From the NCBI RefSeq assembly GCF_009649845.1, contig NZ_WJIE01000028.1:1-51394 (forward strand): a DNA stretch of 51,394 bases, given 5' to 3'. The notes under the pieces are model-generated. The model had not been told where the DNA came from. It saw nothing but the letters and a program-made list of their open reading frames with translations, and ran no database searches. A program made the position numbers and the translations under genes. Origin of the DNA: Polyangium spumosum (GTDB lineage Bacteria; Myxococcota_A; Polyangia; Polyangiales; Polyangiaceae). This document shows, piece after piece, positions 23,688-31,577 of this stretch (position 1 is its first letter; each line of letters opens with the position of its first letter).

Positions 23688-25391
23688 TCACGCAGCGAAG
23701 CCCATCCGCGCGGAGGCGACGCGGGCCAGATCGAGCGAAAACGCGGCGTTTTGTGGATGTCTTAATGTTTCGAATCCCGCTGGGGACGCTGAGTTGCCAA
23801 GTTCGATACCGAACAGTCTGCCAGGGGCCGACACACCGACCAGCCGCATCCGACGCTCTCCGGGCGTCGGGAGCGGCGTGGCGGTCAGACCGTTCGGGAA
23901 GAGCTTCTGGATGAACCGCCGCGCTTCGACCGGGTTCCGCCCGATCGCCTCCCGCAGCTCTTCCAGCCGCCGCCGGGCGTCGACCTCGAGCCGACGGACC
24001 TCGAGGTCCATCGCGGCAGGAACCGTCTTGGCCGTCCGGAGCCGCGCTTCGAGCGCCGTCAACTCCTTCTGACGCTCGCCCACCTTCGCGAAGAAGACGC
24101 CCCGCGCCTCTGCCGGCGCTTCGAGCGCGAGCTCCGCGAACCTGTCTACCTCGGCGCGCAGCTTCGCCGCTTGGCGCTCCAAAGCCTCGACCTCGTCGCC
24201 CTGCGACTTCGCCCGAGCCTCGAGCCGTCCCCGAAGCGCCGCGAGTAACCGACCGAGGAGCTCCTCCGTCATGACCTCCCGCGAGACCCACGCGAGCACA
24301 GCCGTGTCGACCGTCTCGACCTGGCGCCGCAAGGTCGACGCGCAGACCTGCCCGCCCCGATCGCGACGACGGCAGCACGTGTAGACCTTGATCGGATCGT
24401 ACCCCTTCTTGCCGTTGACGACCGAGAGCGGACCCCCGCACTCCCCGCAGCGCAGGATCCCCGAGAGTAGGTAGCTCGTCGGCCTTCCGCCGTCCGTCGA
24501 GTGCCGCTCGTTCCGCTCGATCCGCGCCTGGACGGCTTGCCAGAGCTCTTCAGGCACGATCCGAAGGTGCGGAGCATCGACGACGACCACCTCGTGAGCG
24601 TGCGTCTTCGTCCGGACCTTCGTCCCGGCCTTGTACGTCTTGTGCGTGTGCCCCCACTCGATGCGCCCGACGTAGAGCGGGCGCCGCAGCATCGCGTGGA
24701 TTGCAGCAGGCGCCCAGGCCCCGAGCCCATCCTTGCGCACCCGAGGAGGCGTGATCCCGCGCTCCGTCAGATCCTTCGCCACGGTTCGCAGACCTTCGCC
24801 GTCCGCGTAACGTTCGAAGATTTCCCGCACGATCGCCGCTTGCTCGGGATCGACCTCTCGCACGCGCCCCGCCCCGTCCGCCGCCGGAACGTTCCGGTAG
24901 CCGTACACCGCGCCGCCCGCCACGAGGCCCCGCCGGGCCTTGCGCTCGACGCTCTCCCGCGTGCGGCTCGCGATGCGCCGCCGTTCGCTCTCCGAGGCAA
25001 ACCCACGCATGACCGCGACGAGCCGCGTCATCTCGTTGTCGAGGACCATCTCGTCGCCGGTCGAGTAGAAGAGGATCTTGACCCCGGCATCCGTCAGCTC
25101 TTGCGCGAACGTGGCCACGCGGAGCATGTCGCCGCCGAGCCGGGAATCGTCGCGAACGATGACGACGTCGAACTGACCCGCGAGCGCGGCATCCCGCAGC
25201 GCCGCGAACCCTCGCCGCCGGTGGGGAGCGAACTCCGCGCGGCTCGCCGTGTCGGTGAATTCGTGCGCCATGTCGAGCGAGTACCCGCGCTTCAGGGCGT
25301 AGCGCCTCGCGTTGTCGAGTTGGGTGTCGAGGCTCTCGACTTGATGCTCGTCCGTCGAGCGACGCGCGTAGATTGCAGCTCGGACCGTCAT
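23688..25391 (-). CDS. Large serine recombinase (site-specific integrase)
   Basis: A 567-residue protein. The catalytic domain, residues 1 to about 150, has YARRSTDEHQ (nucleophile Ser12), VIVRDDSRLGGD (catalytic Arg and Asp) and ASESERRRIASRTRESV. A recombinase domain follows at residues about 165-285 (REVDPEQAAIVREIFERYAD; MLRRPLYVGRIEWGH). The zinc ribbon has RCGECGGPLS and CCRRRDRGGQVC near residues 320-350. A long coiled coil (about 385-470) is typical of large serine integrases. The last 34 codons (SPAGFETLRHPQN...) read through a tRNA-Glu-like 3' end and may come from the attachment site. The ATG overlaps the stop of a small upstream ORF (ATGA). It lies close to the centre of the big inverted repeat. 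Single integrase, resolvase or inverter activity is possible. Confidence 0.9.
   Translation of the reverse strand: MTVRAAIYARRSTDEHQVESLDTQLDNARRYALKRGYSLDMAHEFTDTASRAEFAPHRRRGFAALRDAALAGQFDVVIVRDDSRLGGDMLRVATFAQELTDAGVKILFYSTGDEMVLDNEMTRLVAVMRGFASESERRRIASRTRESVERKARRGLVAGGAVYGYRNVPAADGAGRVREVDPEQAAIVREIFERYADGEGLRTVAKDLTERGITPPRVRKDGLGAWAPAAIHAMLRRPLYVGRIEWGHTHKTYKAGTKVRTKTHAHEVVVVDAPHLRIVPEELWQAVQARIERNERHSTDGGRPTSYLLSGILRCGECGGPLSVVNGKKGYDPIKVYTCCRRRDRGGQVCASTLRRQVETVDTAVLAWVSREVMTEELLGRLLAALRGRLEARAKSQGDEVEALERQAAKLRAEVDRFAELALEAPAEARGVFFAKVGERQKELTALEARLRTAKTVPAAMDLEVRRLEVDARRRLEELREAIGRNPVEARRFIQKLFPNGLTATPLPTPGERRMRLVGVSAPGRLFGIELGNSASPAGFETLRHPQNAAFSLDLARVASARMGFAA
23769..23789 (+). 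other. tRNA-Glu-like 3' end, candidate att core
   Basis: The sequence TTCGAATCCCGC followed by TGGGGACGC has the T-loop, the 3' T-stem strand, the acceptor 3' strand and the discriminator base of bacterial tRNA-Glu. The 5' half of the tRNA is absent: the bases before 23769 do not pair with the T-stem. It lies inside the last codons of the recombinase. Such partial tRNA 3' ends are common attachment cores. A short stem (23738-23743 with 23747-23752) lies next to it. Confidence 0.5.
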
Positions 25392-25651
25392 GACCGCGGA
25401 GGGTATCGCACGAGGTCTGCCTCGACAAGCGCGAGGAGCGCGTCGACGATCGCATCCTGCTGCTTTCGTGGCAGTTCATCCCAGAACCGAGCCCTCGAAG
25501 CGGTTGTCGGGCCACTCCCCGCCGACGAACCTGCCCCCCCACGTCCGCCTCGCCGAGCATCCGTCTCGCTCCCGGGGGCGTCCTGCGCCGAGGCGGGGGA
25601 CGCGTCGACTTCGGTAGGGGGGATCGTGGAAGGGGAGCGTGCTCGCAGCAT
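25388..25651 (-). CDS. Small ORF coupled to the serine recombinase
   Basis: About 87 residues if started at 25651; the start is uncertain and no clear ribosome site is seen. The C-terminal third is a compact helical unit (ARFWDELPRKQQDAIVDALL ... ADLVRYPPRS); the N-terminal part is low-complexity Ser/Gly/Ala. The stop overlaps the recombinase ATG by four bases, so the two are translationally coupled. A directionality or accessory role is an inference from this coupling. Confidence 0.55.
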   Translation of the reverse strand: MLRARSPSTIPPTEVDASPASAQDAPGSETDARRGGRGGAGSSAGSGPTTASRARFWDELPRKQQDAIVDALLALVEADLVRYPPRS

Positions 25652-25938
25652 GGTGCCGTGGAGGAAGGTACCTACTGCCAGGCGCACTTTGCACGCGGAA
25701 ACGACGCGGAGATAGGACAATTTCTGACATATCATCCGCTCGGATCCTGTGCGTACCGTCCGCCGCAGTGGGCCCGCCATCCAGGGCCCTGGCTCGTGTG
25801 CCCGCTCGTGTTGTCGTAGACGAACTCGCCAACGGTCCGAACGTCGGAAACCGCCTTCAATAACCGGCAGACGGCGCTCCCGGGCAAACGGGGCTTGCAT
25901 CCCGGCGCGAACGGAGCGTAGCTTCGAGTCGTTCCGAC
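25652..25938. other. Central intergenic region between recombinase unit and right cassette
   Basis: 287 bases with no convincing gene. It holds the divergent control regions: the leader of the recombinase unit (an AT-rich stretch at about 25715-25740 could hold its promoter), a perfect 12-bp palindrome CCAGGGCCCTGG at 25781-25792, and the right cassette promoter near its right edge. Confidence 0.5.
25895..25924 (+). promoter_or_regulatory. Promoter of right cassette, nearly leaderless
   Basis: -35 TTGCAT (25895-25900), 18 bases, -10 TAGCTT (25919-25924), 14 bases to the ATG at 25939, preceded by GGCAAACGG. It matches the left promoter in both boxes and in spacing. There is no Shine-Dalgarno sequence in the predicted leader of about 7 bases. 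Confidence 0.6.
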
Positions 25939-27000
25939 ATGCCTCGCCGTCTCGCCAGTCTCGCCGCCGTGCTCTGCGGGCTCACCCTCGCGCCGCCCGC
26001 CCTCGCGGCGAAGCCGAAGATCGCGTTCCGCCTGGAGTACGCGCCGCCGACGTCGCCCGAGGATTGCCCCGATGCCGAGGAGCTCGCCTTCATGCTCGCG
26101 GGCGAATTCGGGTACATGGTTGTCAGGACCGACGTCTCGCCGGTGGTGAGGGTCGAGGTCCGCCGCGTCGGGAGGGCCTTCGAGGCGGAGCTTTGGGGAC
26201 CGGATACCGAAGGCGGCGTGGAGGCGTGGCACGGCAAGACGGACACGCAGGGGACGTGCCGCGAGCTCGCGTACGACATCGCCGCCCTCGTCCGAGCGCG
26301 CCTCGGACCGGGCGCGTGGGGACGCGAGGACCCGCCGGCCCACCTCGCCGCGCCACCCGAGATCGAGGTCCAGCGGCCCGAGCTCCGCCCCTTCGCCCTT
26401 CGCCTGCCCGAGTCGCTCGCGTTCCTGGCCCCACGCATGCCGGCGTCCTTGGAGAGCTCGACACCGAACGCGGAGGGATCACCCGTTCTTATCGAGGCAG
26501 GGCTCGGAGCCGCGGTGTCCCCGTACGGCTTGCCGAGCGTGGCAGTCGGCGGGAACGCGTTCCTCGGGGTTCGCTGGCGCCGGTTCGCCGCATTCGTCGA
26601 GGCCCGGGGGCTCATCACGCCCGCATCCGGGATCGGCGAGACGGAGATTCCCGGCCGGGCCACGATCTGGACGGGTTCGGCCATGCCCTGCCTTGCCTTG
26701 AAGTATGTGGATGGATGCGCCGTCGTTTCGCTGAGTCAGCTTCAGATCGATCTCGGGCATGGGCGCGCGGTCACGGGCTCGGATGGCTTTTCGGTTGGGT
26801 TCGGTGGTCGAGTCAACGGCAAGCTCTCCCTATCGGAACGGTTTTCCTTACTCGGATATGCGGACTTCAACATGCAACTACGGAGCATCGCGCTCGAATT
26901 GGCTCCGCAGACGTCGACTTCGGGAGCGGTCCCCGACTGGCGATCACCGCTCCTTCGCATCACGCTAGGCGTTGCTGTCACAGCAAGTTTCTCTGATTGA
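25939..27000 (+). CDS. Exported outer-membrane-like protein (right copy)
   Basis: The 353-residue paralogue of 21741-22796, roughly two-thirds identical by eye. Signal peptide MPRRLASLAAVLCGLTLAPP and the N-terminal domain (RLEYAPPTSPEDCPDAEELA, GTCRELAYDIAALV) are well conserved. The linker and the C-terminal barrel-like strands (FSVGFGGRVNGKLSLSERFS) vary more, mostly in loops, as would be expected if the two proteins recognise different things. First gene of the right cassette; the lipoprotein follows after 11 bases. Confidence 0.78.
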   Translation: MPRRLASLAAVLCGLTLAPPALAAKPKIAFRLEYAPPTSPEDCPDAEELAFMLAGEFGYMVVRTDVSPVVRVEVRRVGRAFEAELWGPDTEGGVEAWHGKTDTQGTCRELAYDIAALVRARLGPGAWGREDPPAHLAAPPEIEVQRPELRPFALRLPESLAFLAPRMPASLESSTPNAEGSPVLIEAGLGAAVSPYGLPSVAVGGNAFLGVRWRRFAAFVEARGLITPASGIGETEIPGRATIWTGSAMPCLALKYVDGCAVVSLSQLQIDLGHGRAVTGSDGFSVGFGGRVNGKLSLSERFSLLGYADFNMQLRSIALELAPQTSTSGAVPDWRSPLLRITLGVAVTASFSD

Positions 27001-27011
27001 GGTAGGCAACT

Positions 27012-28133
27012 ATGAGGACCAAGATTCATTGGCAACGATCCTTGCTGAAGGGGGCGTTTGTTGTAGCCCTGGTTTCCTCCCTCGTCGCCTGTAGCGAGGG
27101 TAAGATTTATTATATTGAACTCGACGCGGGCGAAGGCGGAGCTTCAGCCGACGCGGGCGCAGATTCCGGCGACGAGGACGCCGACGTTCCAAGTACCGAC
27201 GGGGGGGACGACTGTGATTTTACCTGCCTGGGGGTTTGCGCGCCCTTTCGCCCTGGGGATTTCTCCCTCCCCGTGCTCGCCTACATCGGGCCCGACGACG
27301 ACACGGCGCCCGACTGCCCCGACACGGCGCCCGTGGAGCAATTCATCTGGCACGACGACATCCAGATCCCCCCGAAGCCCTGCGGACCTTGTTCCTGCGG
27401 TCCTCCCAAGGGCTTCTGCGCCCTACCCTCGACCATCACCGCGTACGCGGCCCCTACCTCGCCTCCCGAGGGTACGATCGCGACGCCGACGAACCCGCCG
27501 GAGGATTGGGACGGTTCCTGCGCCGCGGATGGGGCGATCCCCGCGGGCCTCGCTTGCGGCGCGTCCCTCCCTTGCGTTCAATCGATCATGATCGGACCGC
27601 TCGAGATCACGGACGAGTTTTGCGTTGCCGTGGACGGCGCCGGAGGCCCGACCGAGCCGACCCCCGCGCCCACTTGGGGAACCATCGCCCGGATCTGCGA
27701 AGGCAGCACGTTCGGCCAGTGTTTGGCGGATGAGCACTGCGTTCCCGCGCCGGTGGGCAGCTTTCGGCAGTGCGTCCAGCGCCAGGGGATCCACGACTGT
27801 CCCGCCGAGGAATACACCGAGCGGCACGTTTTCTTCGAAGCGTTCGAGGATGAGCGCACGTGTTCGCCCTGCACGTGCGGGGCGCCCACGGAAAGCTACT
27901 GCCAAACCTCGGTTTCCTTGTACCCCGACGCCAGTTGTTCCGCGCCCACGTTCACGGTATCCGCGTCCTCCATCGAGCCGACGTGGTTCGACGTGAACCC
28001 CAAGGGCCAGGCCATCGGCGCGAAGACCGCGACTGTGCCGACGTACCACGCCGGGATTTGCCATGCCCAAGGGGGCGAGCTCGATGGAGACGTGCAGCTC
28101 CTCGGGCCGCGGACCTTGTGTTGTCGTCCTTGA
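27012..28133 (+). CDS. Cys-rich surface lipoprotein (right copy)
   Basis: A 373-residue lipoprotein. Signal MRTKIHWQRSLLKGAFVVAL with lipobox LVAC, then SEG; start preceded by GAGGTAGG. The acidic tether (DAGEGGASADAGADSGDEDA) and all main Cys motifs of the left copy recur (CGPCSCGPPKGFC; CSPCTCGAPTESYC; final GPRTLCCRP). The second disulfide core and its surroundings are more divergent. It precedes the sigma gene by 39 bases, the same distance as in the left cassette. Confidence 0.82.
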   Translation: MRTKIHWQRSLLKGAFVVALVSSLVACSEGKIYYIELDAGEGGASADAGADSGDEDADVPSTDGGDDCDFTCLGVCAPFRPGDFSLPVLAYIGPDDDTAPDCPDTAPVEQFIWHDDIQIPPKPCGPCSCGPPKGFCALPSTITAYAAPTSPPEGTIATPTNPPEDWDGSCAADGAIPAGLACGASLPCVQSIMIGPLEITDEFCVAVDGAGGPTEPTPAPTWGTIARICEGSTFGQCLADEHCVPAPVGSFRQCVQRQGIHDCPAEEYTERHVFFEAFEDERTCSPCTCGAPTESYCQTSVSLYPDASCSAPTFTVSASSIEPTWFDVNPKGQAIGAKTATVPTYHAGICHAQGGELDGDVQLLGPRTLCCRP

Positions 28134-28172
28134 AACCGGAGAGCGTTTCCCTTCTGATCGAGGATCAAGACT

Positions 28173-29213
28173 ATGGATGCACATGACCGGGATCGGCTGG
28201 CCATTCTGACGACCCATCAAGGCGCGATCGACGCGCAGCTACGAAAGAAGAACATCCCGGCGAATGACGTGCCAGACCTGCGACAGGAGGTCTACCGCCG
28301 GGCGCTGAAGTACCTCTCCAAGCGAGAGATCACGGATGCCGTAAAGGGCCTCTTGGTGCGGACGGCGGAGAGCGTCGCGGCCGACTACTGGAACGAGCGA
28401 GGCATCGAGCGCCGCGCAGCTCCGAAGCTCGCGGAGGACGACGTCGCGCCTTCGAACCCCGAGCACGAGTACAACGAGCGCGAGATCCGCAAGCACCTGA
28501 CCGAGATCCTCGAGCTCTGCGAACCCCGCGGCCGCGCCGTTCTCTGGGCGCGCTTCGCCCAGAACATGACGCTCGATCAGATCGCGAAGACGATGGGGGT
28601 GCCGAAGAGCACGGCACACGACCTGACCGAGCGTACGCTCGCCGAGCTCGCGGAGGAGTTCAGAAGGCGCGGGATCACGCGCCGCATGATCCTTCCCCTC
28701 GTCGAGAGGACGGGCGAGCACGGAGGGCCAGCCTCGCCACCCGGAGGGACCGACAAGGGAGAGGCGCCCGTCTCCTTCGCCGCGCCCGTCGCGCCCTCGG
28801 TTCGTCCCCCGGGCGGCTGGAGCAGGCCCGTCCTCTACGTGACCAGCGGCGCGGCCCTCGGCGGACTCATCGTGTACCTCTTGATGCACTCCGCCGCGCC
28901 GCTCGCGAGGCTCTCGCCAGTGATCGTCACTGTGGCCGCCGCGGGGCAACCCAGCGTCCAGGGGGGCATCCTTGGGGTGGATCGCCCGCTCGTCTGCCCG
29001 GAGGTCGTCGCCGCGCCCGGCCCCGCCTCGCCGCCACCCCCGGTCAGCCCAGGGCAGCCCGAGATCAACGCGAAGAACCGCCACGTCGCGCGCGCCATCA
29101 TGGCCGCCGAGGAGCGGGGGGACTGCGAAACCGCGAACAAGCTCCGCCGCGAGCTCACGGGCGCCTTCGCCGCGACGTTCGAGCTCCGCGGCGCCTGCAA
29201 GCTTACACCGTAG
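28173..29213 (+). CDS. Membrane-tethered ECF-like sigma factor (right copy)
   Basis: A 346-residue paralogue of 19517-20563 with the same architecture: region 2 (VPDLRQEVYRRALKYLSKRE), region 4 HTH (MTLDQIAKTMGVPKSTAHDL), Pro-rich linker, membrane segment (VLYVTSGAALGGLIVYLLM) at residues about 222-241, and an outside domain with three conserved Cys. The outside C-terminal run NAKNRHVARAIMAAEERGDC and its continuation are better conserved between copies than the DNA-reading HTH. So the two sigmas may share an input but differ in promoters. Confidence 0.85.
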   Translation: MDAHDRDRLAILTTHQGAIDAQLRKKNIPANDVPDLRQEVYRRALKYLSKREITDAVKGLLVRTAESVAADYWNERGIERRAAPKLAEDDVAPSNPEHEYNEREIRKHLTEILELCEPRGRAVLWARFAQNMTLDQIAKTMGVPKSTAHDLTERTLAELAEEFRRRGITRRMILPLVERTGEHGGPASPPGGTDKGEAPVSFAAPVAPSVRPPGGWSRPVLYVTSGAALGGLIVYLLMHSAAPLARLSPVIVTVAAAGQPSVQGGILGVDRPLVCPEVVAAPGPASPPPPVSPGQPEINAKNRHVARAIMAAEERGDCETANKLRRELTGAFAATFELRGACKLTP

Positions 29214-29530
29214 CACACGCTCCCACCAATCGACAGTTTGTTCCGGAAAACGGGAGCGATCCCCCGAAGTAAGGGGGTGACAAACAGGAACGTCGGGAGA
29301 CCCGACGAGCCACCCGCTTTGCTCGGACGATAGCCCTACGGCTCGCAAAGGCGCGCGCTGCAATCGCCACGCGCCCCTTTGGGGGCCGTCCGTTTGGCCA
29401 ATGCCGACGTACGAGCTCGCGGCGCGGCATTCGACGGACACCCGCGCGCTCCATAATGTCACCCCGCTGGGCCGCATGTCACAAGCATCGTGGCCAAGCG
29501 GACGGCCCCGTCTTTTCGCCTGGAGGTCTT
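29214..29530 (+). promoter_or_regulatory. Leader between sigma gene and winged-helix-like gene (right), with hairpin and inverted repeat
   Basis: 317 bases without a gene. Contents: a perfect 7-bp hairpin with AGA loop (29291-29307, CGTCGGG/CCCGACG), possibly ending the sigma message, and a 19-bp inverted repeat with one mismatch (29382-29400 and 29491-29509) with a 90-base spacer. A smaller ATGCCG/CGGCAT pair lies inside the spacer. The last bases before the next ATG (GTCTTTTCGCCTGGAGG) match the left cassette. The 19-bp repeat is present only here. Confidence 0.5.
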
Positions 29531-30208
29531 ATGTCCGCGCAACCGGTCGAAACAGTGGACGACGACGAGCCCACCGTGGTCTGCGCATCGAGCGCCGCGC
29601 CGCCGGCCTCGGGCGTTCGCCCGAGCGCGCCCCCCGAGGATCAGCGCGAAACGTTGTACGATCCCCGTTGTGCTCCGCCCTTGCCCTGGCCCCGTCGAGC
29701 GCTCGATTTGGTATTTGCCCTCCTGGCATTCCTCGGTCGTCCGTTTCAACGTATCCGCGAACGCCTCGACCCGCCACCCTTGGCCAGCTTCCTCCCGCCG
29801 CCGCCGCTGCATCGCAGAGGCGAGATCCCGACCGAGCAGATCGGCGAGATTCTGCTCCACAACATCTTCCGACTCTCCCCGGCCTATTTACTCGCGGCGG
29901 AGCAGGTCGTCCGAGAGGCCCAGCACATCCAACGCTTTCCGAGCCAGGATCGGCTCCTCGTTTTCGTGCATTTCGCGATCACGCGACTCAGCGCAATCAC
30001 GCGCGAGCCCGTGCCTGTCGTATGGGTTCGCGCGCGCCTGCCCGAGGTGCGCAGGTCCGACCTGAACCGCGCCCTCGAACGGCTCGAGGAGGAGAACCTC
30101 ATCACGCTTTATGGTCTGGAGACGAGCGATCCGCGCGCGGTAGCTGGTGGCATTTCAAGCCCCGTTCGTGGGTGTCTCACGCACATCGAGCTCCGTTCCC
30201 CGCTTTGA
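29531..30208 (+). CDS. Winged-helix-like protein with N-terminal hydrophobic helix (right copy)
   Basis: A 225-residue paralogue of 18601-19290. ATG at 29531 follows GGAGG by four bases; the longer frame from 29456 is rejected for lack of conservation. It shares the acidic N-terminus (PTVVCASSAAPPASGVRPSA), the hydrophobic WPRRALDLVFALLAFLG helix, the helical core (EQIGEILLHNIFRLSPAYL) and the winged-helix-like RARLPEVRRSDLNRALERLE. The small protein follows after 23 bases. Confidence 0.75.
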   Translation: MSAQPVETVDDDEPTVVCASSAAPPASGVRPSAPPEDQRETLYDPRCAPPLPWPRRALDLVFALLAFLGRPFQRIRERLDPPPLASFLPPPPLHRRGEIPTEQIGEILLHNIFRLSPAYLLAAEQVVREAQHIQRFPSQDRLLVFVHFAITRLSAITREPVPVVWVRARLPEVRRSDLNRALERLEEENLITLYGLETSDPRAVAGGISSPVRGCLTHIELRSPL

Positions 30209-30231
30209 TCTCAAAGGAGAGGTGACGACCC

Positions 30232-30528
30232 ATGGCCACGAAGAAAGGCCGGCCGCGCCGCAAGCCAGAGCCCATACCCACCACCAAAGAGGACGAAGAG
30301 AACCCCGCTGAATTGTTCGCGGAGCTTGCGCTCGGCTCCGATGGTCTCCTCTACGTGACCGCGGAGCACCTGACCGAAGAGGAGCGCCAAGGGCGCGACA
30401 GGTTCGAAGGGTACGCGTTGACCCCCGAGGAGACCCAGCGCGCAATCGATACGATGCACACGATGGCCTTCAACCTGACCATTGCCGCGATGGGCAAGGG
30501 CAAGGCCAAGTCCTCCTCGAACAAATAA
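30232..30528 (+). CDS. Small 'GSDGLLYV' protein (right copy)
   Basis: A 98-residue protein with ATG after AGGAGAGGTGA. Core LFAELALGSDGLLYVTAEHL, GRDRFEGYALTPEETQRAI, then a helix and a Lys/Ser-rich tail. It converges on the phage fibre gene, with five bases between the two stop codons and no terminator. Here the cassette ends without the regulator and 148-aa gene found on the left. Confidence 0.8.
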   Translation: MATKKGRPRRKPEPIPTTKEDEENPAELFAELALGSDGLLYVTAEHLTEEERQGRDRFEGYALTPEETQRAIDTMHTMAFNLTIAAMGKGKAKSSSNK

Positions 30529-30533
30529 GCGCG

Positions 30534-31577
30534 TTACCAGATCACCTGCGACACGTTCCCACCCCAAGCCGTAGGCCGCCACCGCGCCCCCGTCCCATCG
30601 TCGAAATGCGTGAACTCCGCCCATGCTTGGCCGTTCGGCGGAAACCCGACCATCGCGCTATCCTGCCGCCGGAACAGCGCCCCGAAGCCCGAGATCGTGG
30701 TCCGCACGACGCGGACGCGCCTCGCGCCCCCCGAGGGTGCCGCGAGCGTGTAGGTCCGTGCTCCCGTCAGCATGGGCAGGAGGAAGAGGTTTGCCGTGCT
30801 CGCATCGAGCACCGCGTCCGCATTCGGCGCATTTGCGAAGATCGTATCCTGCGTTCCTGATTTGAACGTGACCGGCCCCGCGAACGTAACCGGCCCCGTG
30901 AACGTGTCCCCGGCGAGCGCGGCCTTCGCCTTCCCGAGCTTGTCCACCGCCTGGATCAGCCCGACCAGCGCCGAGCGGACCGTTCCCGTCGGGATCGCGC
31001 CATGCTCGAAGAAGCCGATCCGCGACGCACCATCATCGATCGCCCCCGTCCCCGTCGCCGTCCCGCTCGGGAGCCCGAGGATCGCCGCCGCCGTTCCGCT
31101 CGCCGAGAGCGAGGAGCTCGCGCCCAACGTCTTCGAGACGAGCACGATCCGCGATTCATCGTCGAAGCCGGCGTCCTTGTTCTTTGGTGCCCCCGCTTTG
31201 ATCTGCTGCACGATGTCCGCCGGCGTCATCGGCGCCGCGAATTGGACCAGCTCGGCCGGCCCCGAGTCCTCGCCGAGGAGCAACGTCTTCCCGTCGAGCA
31301 GCCCACCCGGCCCGAGCTCGCCGGTAGGGTTCGTCTCAGCGTCATATTGCGTGAACACGGACAGCCGCTTCGACCCGAGGAGCGTAGCCCTCGTCCCGTT
31401 GGCCACGCTGGCGAGCTCCGCGCGCGCCCGGCCGATGGCATCGAGGAGGTACGCCGTCCGATCCGCGAGGCGGACCAGGCCGAGACGGTAGAGGGATTCG
31501 TGATTGACGAGCTCCCCGTCGTTCAGCATGCGAACGAAGGCATGGAAGACGAGCGACCCCATGAAATCATAAGCCAT
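30534..31577 (-). CDS. Tail-tip/fibre-like protein (copy 2)
   Basis: 347 residues, about 97 % identical to 16525-17568. Start at 31577 (MAYDF) with GGAGG upstream. Substitutions are conservative (for example SRIVLVSK for SRLVLMSK) and spread along the protein, including the shared sheath-type module, so there is no sign that one arm carries an alternative receptor-binding tip. Stop is TAA here and TAG in copy 1. Confidence 0.65.
   Translation of the reverse strand: MAYDFMGSLVFHAFVRMLNDGELVNHESLYRLGLVRLADRTAYLLDAIGRARAELASVANGTRATLLGSKRLSVFTQYDAETNPTGELGPGGLLDGKTLLLGEDSGPAELVQFAAPMTPADIVQQIKAGAPKNKDAGFDDESRIVLVSKTLGASSSLSASGTAAAILGLPSGTATGTGAIDDGASRIGFFEHGAIPTGTVRSALVGLIQAVDKLGKAKAALAGDTFTGPVTFAGPVTFKSGTQDTIFANAPNADAVLDASTANLFLLPMLTGARTYTLAAPSGGARRVRVVRTTISGFGALFRRQDSAMVGFPPNGQAWAEFTHFDDGTGARWRPTAWGGNVSQVIW

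Noticed and set aside
23769-23789. A functional tRNA-Glu gene
   Set aside because: Only the T-loop and 3' strand are present; no 5' acceptor, D-arm or anticodon arm precedes it.
24501-25715. 404-codon frame on the plus strand across the recombinase
   Set aside because: Antisense shadow of a clear serine recombinase.
16525-31577. Invertible alternative tail fibres, as in the Mu G segment
   Set aside because: The two fibre genes are about 97 % identical with only conservative changes, and they lie inside the repeat arms instead of offering alternative ends.
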